A stretch of DNA of 64,000 nt from positions 62,001 to 126,000 of the forward strand of contig JBBPII010000015.1 of assembly GCA_038040385.1 (NCBI GenBank), given 5' to 3'. A program made the translations under genes and the position numbers. Below are positions 59,869 to 64,000 of the stretch, one piece after another (position 1 is the first letter of the stretch; each line of letters opens with the position of its first letter). The notes beneath the pieces were generated by a model. It was not told the origin of the DNA. It worked only from the letters and a program-made list of their open reading frames with translations, and ran no database searches. Origin of the DNA: Gilichinskyi gelida. GTDB lineage: Bacteria; Acidobacteriota; Thermoanaerobaculia; Gp7-AA8.

Positions 59869-61248
59869 CACGAACTCCAGCACCCGCGCCACGTGCTCCC
59901 ACTCCGTCGCGCCGTTGCCGATGGCCACGCGGATGCCGTAGCGGCCTCCCAGCTTGGTGTGCGAGACGAAGAGGCGGCCGGAGGCGTTCATCCGTTCCAT
60001 GGCCGCCATGGTGGCCTCATCGCCGGCGGTAAGGCGGAAGACGACCACGCTGAACGACTGCGTCATCACCTCCACGCCGGGCGTGGCGCGCAGGCGCTCC
60101 GCGAGCTCCTCGGCGTAGCGAACGTGATCGCGGATCACGCCGCGCAGGCGCTCCAGACCGTAGTGCTCCATGACGTACCACAGCTTCAGGGCGCGGAAGC
60201 GGCGGCCGAGCTGGAGGCCGTAGTCCATGTAGTTGATCTCCGCGGAGTCGGAGGTCTTGAGGTACTCCGCCACCAGCGAGAAGGTCTGGCGGAGCATCTC
60301 CGGCTTGCGGGTGTAGAGCACGCTGCAGTCGATGGGGGTGAAGAGCCACTTGTGCGGATTGACCACGATGGAGTCGGCGTATTCGACGCCGTCCCAGATC
60401 CAGCGAAGTTCGGGGCAAACGGTGGCGGAGCCGGCGTACGCCGCGTCGACGTGCAGCCAGATCTTCTCGCGCGCGGCGATCTCGCCGACGGCGCGCACCG
60501 GGTCGACGGCGCCGGTGGACGTCGTCCCCGTCGTCGCGGTCACGAAGCACGGCAGCGCGCCGGCGGCGCGGTCGCGGGCGATCGCCGCTTCGAGCGCATC
60601 GGGGCGCATCCGGAACTGCGCGTCGCTCTCGATGTGCACGATGCCGCTGGCGCCGATTCCGAGTGCCAGCGCGGCCTTGTCGATCGACGAGTGCGCATGT
60701 TCAGAGCAGTACACGCGCAGCGGCGGGAGGTCGCGTCCGGACATCCCCTGTCCTCGGATGTCGAGTCCGAGGGCCTCGCGCGCGGCGGCGAGGGCGAGGA
60801 ACGAATTGATGGAGGCGGTGTCGTTGATGATGCCGAACAGATCGCCCGGGAGGCCGAGCGAGTCGCGCAGCCAGCGCAGCGTCACCGTCTCCAGCTCCGT
60901 CAGCGACGGCGAGGTGCGCCACAGCATTCCGTTGGTGTTCAGCGCCGCGGTGAGCAGCTCGGCGAGGATGCCGGCCTGCGATCCGGTGATGGCGAAGTAG
61001 GCGAAGAACGCCGGGTGGTTCCAGTGGGTCACGCCGGGGAGAAGCTTGGCGTCGAAGTCGGCGAGCAGCGCATCGTACGGGCGCCCCTCGGCACTCGGCG
61101 CCTCGGGCAATTGCGCGGCGATCTCGCCCGGCTTGACGCGCGAGAGGACGGGGTGCTGGTCGACGCCGTCGAGGTAGTCGGCGACCCAGTCGATCAGCCG
61201 ATGACCGGCGGCGCGGAAGTCACTGCTGTTCGGATCGAGCTTCGGCAT
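59866..61248 (-). CDS. PLP-dependent group II amino-acid decarboxylase
   Basis: A 460-residue enzyme of the aromatic-L-amino-acid decarboxylase group. HWNHPAFFAYFAITGSQAGI (about 75-94), HVDAAYAGSATVCPE (PLP aspartate) and VVNPHKWLFTPIDCS (PLP lysine) are all present. Members act on tryptophan, tyrosine, DOPA or phenylalanine; substrate-specific residues cannot be read reliably here. It overlaps the upstream membrane gene by 29 bases, so it is probably co-transcribed with the glycosyltransferase-like genes. Confidence 0.9.
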   Translation of the reverse strand: MPKLDPNSSDFRAAGHRLIDWVADYLDGVDQHPVLSRVKPGEIAAQLPEAPSAEGRPYDALLADFDAKLLPGVTHWNHPAFFAYFAITGSQAGILAELLTAALNTNGMLWRTSPSLTELETVTLRWLRDSLGLPGDLFGIINDTASINSFLALAAAREALGLDIRGQGMSGRDLPPLRVYCSEHAHSSIDKAALALGIGASGIVHIESDAQFRMRPDALEAAIARDRAAGALPCFVTATTGTTSTGAVDPVRAVGEIAAREKIWLHVDAAYAGSATVCPELRWIWDGVEYADSIVVNPHKWLFTPIDCSVLYTRKPEMLRQTFSLVAEYLKTSDSAEINYMDYGLQLGRRFRALKLWYVMEHYGLERLRGVIRDHVRYAEELAERLRATPGVEVMTQSFSVVVFRLTAGDEATMAAMERMNASGRLFVSHTKLGGRYGIRVAIGNGATEWEHVARVLEFV

Positions 61249-62539
61249 CGGCGGATTCTTCTACGCCCGGAAAGGAAACGGCAAGCATCATGATCGTGGC
61301 GAAGGTGATCGGCAGCGCGAGCTGCACGGTCAGGCGCGGCCACGACGTGGCGATGTGCCATCGCGGGTCGTGCGGCGTGGCGAGATACGACGTGATGAAG
61401 AACGCGAGCTGCACCGCGGTGGCGATCAGCACGAACGCCTCACGGCGCCGGCGCGCGGCGGGGGCGATGACGATGCCCGCCACGATTGCCAGCCAGAACC
61501 ACGGCTCATGGAGACGGGCGAAAAGGAAACGCCCCATCGGGACGACATACGGCAGGCGGCCGATGATGCGGGAAAAGACCGAGCCGGCGACGATGTCGGT
61601 CGGCAGGACGTGCGTGGCGCGCAGGATCAGCCACGGCGCCGCAAGCGCCGCCGCGGGCCAGAGTCGCAGCACCATCCTCGGCTTGAGAATCAGCACCGCG
61701 ATGCCCACCGCCACGAGCAGCGCCAGGCCTTCATTCTTCACATTCGCGGCGAGGCCCAGGAGCAGCGCGCCGTGGCGCCAGGCCGAAGGATCGTCGAAGA
61801 GGATCGCCCGCCGGATGAACAGCACGCCGGCGGCGCCGAACGCGATCAGCGGACCTTCTGCCAGCCCGACGTACGCTGAGACGGCGGCCGACGCCGTCGC
61901 CAGCGTGACCAGCGATGCCACGAACGGCGGAAGCTCCTGCGCCGCGAGCCCGCGCACGATCAGCAGCGCCGCCGCCGCCCAGGCGACCAGCAGGACGCCG
62001 AGCCAGCGGTCGCTCCACCCGCCGCCGAGCAGCGCGATGAAGTCGTAGTTCAGCGGGACGAGCAGCGGATAGTCGGGATGGGCGAAGACATTCCATTGGC
62101 TCCCGAGAAATCGCCAGTCGATGCCGCCCTGCTCGAGAAACACGCGGGCCTTGAGTCCCCAGATGGCCCAGAAGTCCCATTCCCAGAGGGGGGCGAGGGT
62201 GGCGTAAAGGGCGTAGCCGGCGAGGGTCAGGAGCGTGATGAGGTCGAGGACGTGAGGTGAAGAGTGACGAGTGCTGAGTGCTGAGTGCTGAGTGCTGACC
62301 CTCGTCCGCCCTGCGAACCAAGCAACCGAGCAACCCAGCAACCCAGCAACCGTGACGCTCAGCAACGTCCATCGAATGTGCAGGATGGACAAAACGAGCA
62401 GAACGACGAACACCAGCCCGCTTCCATACAGGAACGCGGTGCCGATCAGCAGCGGGCCACGGGCGCGGCGATCGACGGCCAGCGCGACGGGGAGGCCGAG
62501 CACGGCCATCGAGACGATGCTGACGAGCGCCGCCGCCAT
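61220..62539 (-). CDS. Polytopic membrane protein, glycosyltransferase-39-like
   Basis: A 439-residue protein with about eleven helices. The segment LWEWDFWAIWGLKARVFLEQ and the soluble loop with HPDYPLLVPLNYDF resemble ArnT/PMT-type glycosyltransferases that use lipid-linked sugars, where acidic residues in the first loop are catalytic. A repeat of 7-mers and 8-mers (62269-62352) is translated in the loop after the third helix (CSVAWFAGRTRVSTQHSALS). No acceptor is known. The next gene upstream, a small membrane-linked protein, starts one base before its ATG and is likely a partner. Confidence 0.7.
   Translation of the reverse strand: MAAALVSIVSMAVLGLPVALAVDRRARGPLLIGTAFLYGSGLVFVVLLVLSILHIRWTLLSVTVAGLLGCSVAWFAGRTRVSTQHSALSTRHSSPHVLDLITLLTLAGYALYATLAPLWEWDFWAIWGLKARVFLEQGGIDWRFLGSQWNVFAHPDYPLLVPLNYDFIALLGGGWSDRWLGVLLVAWAAAALLIVRGLAAQELPPFVASLVTLATASAAVSAYVGLAEGPLIAFGAAGVLFIRRAILFDDPSAWRHGALLLGLAANVKNEGLALLVAVGIAVLILKPRMVLRLWPAAALAAPWLILRATHVLPTDIVAGSVFSRIIGRLPYVVPMGRFLFARLHEPWFWLAIVAGIVIAPAARRRREAFVLIATAVQLAFFITSYLATPHDPRWHIATSWPRLTVQLALPITFATIMMLAVSFPGVEESADAEARSEQQ
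62269..62352. repeat. 7-mer and 8-mer arrays inside the membrane protein gene
   Basis: Four perfect gagtgct units (62269-62296) and four agcaacc(c/g) units (62321-62352). In the minus-strand reading frame they encode STQHSALSTRHS and LLGCSVAWFAG-like sequence inside an open frame. The same units appear as intergenic hairpins elsewhere in the window. Confidence 0.88.
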
Positions 62540-62977
62540 TCATTGCCTCAGCAGAAGCATCCCGCCGTGGCCGCGCCAGACGACGGTGGCGCGTCCGGGA
62601 GGCATCTCGCGGCCCCACACCGCCGCGTACTTTGCGCGACGAAAATTTTCCGGATGCAACCGCCCCTCGCTGTCCGCCACCGGCAGCACTTCCCGTCCGG
62701 CGAGGAAGTAGCTGGCGCGGTAGTAGGCGTACGAGTAGCCGTTCTCCCAATCCAGGGTGGGGGCGATCAGCGCGACGGCGTCGCCGTTCTGCGTGCGCGC
62801 CCGGACGCCTTCGAGGAAGCGCGGATACTCGGGCCACAGCCGGTCCGGCCGGATCTCGAACGCCTTCGCGATCAGCGTGCGATCGAGAAACGGCAGTTGG
62901 ATGTAGCGCAGCTCGAGGCGCAGCGCAACGATGGCGATGACGGCGATCAGCGCCAGGACGCGGCGCCAGGACGGCAT
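62540..62977 (-). CDS. Small membrane-linked partner protein
   Basis: A 145-residue protein with one N-terminal membrane helix (VLALIAVIAIVALRLELRY) and a soluble part (LWPEYPRFLEGVRARTQNGD, then YSYAYYRASYFLAGREVLPV). No family recognised. It begins a run of minus-strand genes, directly before the glycosyltransferase-like gene, so a role next to it at the periplasmic face is likely. Confidence 0.6.
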   Translation of the reverse strand: MPSWRRVLALIAVIAIVALRLELRYIQLPFLDRTLIAKAFEIRPDRLWPEYPRFLEGVRARTQNGDAVALIAPTLDWENGYSYAYYRASYFLAGREVLPVADSEGRLHPENFRRAKYAAVWGREMPPGRATVVWRGHGGMLLLRQ

Positions 62978-62992
62978 GGACTCAGGCTAACA

Positions 62993-63063
62993 TGGGGTCA
63001 GAGCTTCACTTTTCACTTTCTATACGTGGCGTAGAAAAAGTGAAAAGTGAAGCTCTGACCCCA
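62993..63063. repeat. Near-perfect 71-base hairpin
   Basis: Two 27-base arms (62993-63019 and 63037-63063), perfect inverses, beginning TGGGGTCAGAGCTTCACTTT. The loop holds a further weaker pairing (CTATACG-tgg-CGTAG). It lies between two minus-strand genes. Such a long clean palindrome resembles REP-type or insertion-sequence relic hairpins. It is unlike families A to D. Confidence 0.9.
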
Positions 63064-63081
63064 CTATGACGCCCCGGGCGG

Positions 63082-63999
63082 CTACGACGCGCCGCGCCCA
63101 GACAGCACGGCGGGGATGGTCCGCAGCAGGATCTTCAGGTCGAGCGTCGGCGACCAATTGTCGATGTACTGCAGGTCGAGCTTCATCCAGCGGTCGAAGT
63201 CGATCCGGTTGCGGCCGCTCACCTGCCAGAGGCACGTCAGCCCCGGCTTCATCGACAGCCGGCGGCGATGCCACCGGTGGTACGACTTCACTTCCTCCGG
63301 GATCGGCGGCCGGGGCCCGACCAGGCTCATGTCGCCTTTGAGCACGTTCCAGAACTGCGGCAGCTCGTCGAGCGAGAAGCGGCGGAGGATGCGCCCCACG
63401 CGCGTCACGCGCGGATCGGCGGAGACCTTGAACACCGGACCGCTCATCTCGTTGAGGTGGCTCATCTCGTCTCGCAGCTCGTGCGCGCGCTCGATCATCG
63501 TCCGGAACTTGTAGAGCGTGAAGCTGCGGCCGTTGAGACCGAGGCGCTCCTGCTTGAAGAGCACCGAGCCGGGCGAGGTGATCTTGATGGCCAGCGCGGC
63601 GATGGCCAGCGCCGGCATCGACAGCGCCAGCAGCACCATCGACACCGTGACGTCGAGCAGTCGCTTGAGCGCGAGCTGCGTCTCGTCCGACGGCGTGGTG
63701 GTGAAGGTCAGGAACGGGATCCCCTCCAGCTCTTCCAGCTCGATGCGCGCCACCCGGTTGGAGAAGAAGTTCATGGCCACGCGGGTGCGGATTCCGAGCT
63801 CCTCGCACATCAGGAAAATCTGCTTCATCTCGTCGAGCTTCTTGCGCGTGACGGCGAAGACGATCTCGTCGATCGGCTCGGGGAACTCCGACTGCTCGAG
63901 CAGCGTCTTGAGATCGGGGACGAAACCGTAGATCCGGTAGCGCCCCCACCCGTTCGGCAGGCGATGCCCGTCGGAGACGAAGCCGAGGATCTTGTAGCC
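63082..63999 (-). CDS. Sugar-phosphate transferase (WbaP/PssY-type), partial
   Basis: The gene continues beyond the right edge; about 305 residues are visible. A CoA-binding-like domain (YKILGFVSDGHRL ...) is followed by a membrane helix (ALSMPALAIAALAIKI) and the bacterial sugar transferase domain with KFRTMIERAHE, DELPQFWNVLKGDMSLVGPR and KPGLTCLWQVSGRN. It transfers hexose-1-phosphate to undecaprenyl phosphate to start an exopolysaccharide or O-antigen unit. The N-terminal membrane helices are outside the window. The long hairpin at 62993-63063 follows its stop. Confidence 0.92.
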   Translation of the reverse strand, partial: GYKILGFVSDGHRLPNGWGRYRIYGFVPDLKTLLEQSEFPEPIDEIVFAVTRKKLDEMKQIFLMCEELGIRTRVAMNFFSNRVARIELEELEGIPFLTFTTTPSDETQLALKRLLDVTVSMVLLALSMPALAIAALAIKITSPGSVLFKQERLGLNGRSFTLYKFRTMIERAHELRDEMSHLNEMSGPVFKVSADPRVTRVGRILRRFSLDELPQFWNVLKGDMSLVGPRPPIPEEVKSYHRWHRRRLSMKPGLTCLWQVSGRNRIDFDRWMKLDLQYIDNWSPTLDLKILLRTIPAVLSGRGAS

Positions 64000-64000
64000 C

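Overview
The window is a G+C-rich bacterial chromosome segment with tightly packed genes, many 4-base start/stop overlaps and GTG/TTG starts. It holds no rRNA, tRNA, CRISPR array or intact insertion sequence that I could find. Gene content and style suggest an Acidobacteriota member: an alpha-2-macroglobulin/PBP1C pair, M23 and thioredoxin types, and a secreted protein whose C-terminal domain I associate with Acidobacteriota. This placement is moderate confidence and rests on recall, not on a search.

Layout. 0-7.8 kb: end of a sugar dehydrogenase, trpE with a fused aroD-aroE gene, an orphan HicB, recO, a LytS/LytTR-type two-component pair and small membrane proteins. 7.8-11.6 kb: an accessory patch with orphan antitoxin genes, a complete hicAB module with its own palindrome, and a 643-residue membrane-anchored protein of unknown function in visibly lower-G+C DNA. 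11.6-16.5 kb: thiol-redox genes (DsbD, thioredoxin), a glutamine-amidotransferase-type hydrolase and a beta-propeller protein. 16.5-24.9 kb: a coherent regulon. One promoter/operator drives SDR, KAS III-like, secreted alpha/beta hydrolase, AMP-ligase and TetR; a second drives a TonB receptor and an MFS transporter. 24.9-32.8 kb: PBP1C and a giant alpha-2-macroglobulin. 32.8-41 kb: thioesterase, a DUF559 nuclease inside a repeat element, a GAF/PAS/GGDEF/EAL protein, glycosyltransferase, lipoproteins and an MFS protein. 41-53 kb: housekeeping genes (rsmE, gltA, purC, queF, pilT-like, pyrCBR). 53-59.9 kb: secreted protein, a pseudogene, trxB, rnd, recQ and a GIY-YIG gene inside a repeat element. 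59.9-64 kb: PLP decarboxylase, membrane glycosyltransferase-like genes and the end of a sugar-phosphate transferase.

The most unusual property is the density of short inverted repeats of several unrelated families, here called A, B, C and D. Family A has ends reading GTGTCATCCCGAGCG or GTCATCCTGAGCG. Family B is GCGGGAGAGGGTGG...GGGTGAGGG with its own hairpin. Families C and D are hairpins built from tandem 8-mers (ggttgcgg/agcaaccc) or 7-mers (gagtgct, gttgacc, gttgtca). Copies sit at gene ends, supply stop or start codons, and in several cases lie in frame inside conserved proteins. One family A copy is bounded by a perfect 16-bp direct repeat, as expected of an insertion. One family A pair encloses a GIY-YIG nuclease gene, and a family B set encloses a DUF559 nuclease gene. 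Both nuclease genes are preceded by nearly the same 15-bp palindrome. The best candidate for an undescribed system is therefore a pair of palindromic-repeat families, each associated with a small homing-type nuclease.
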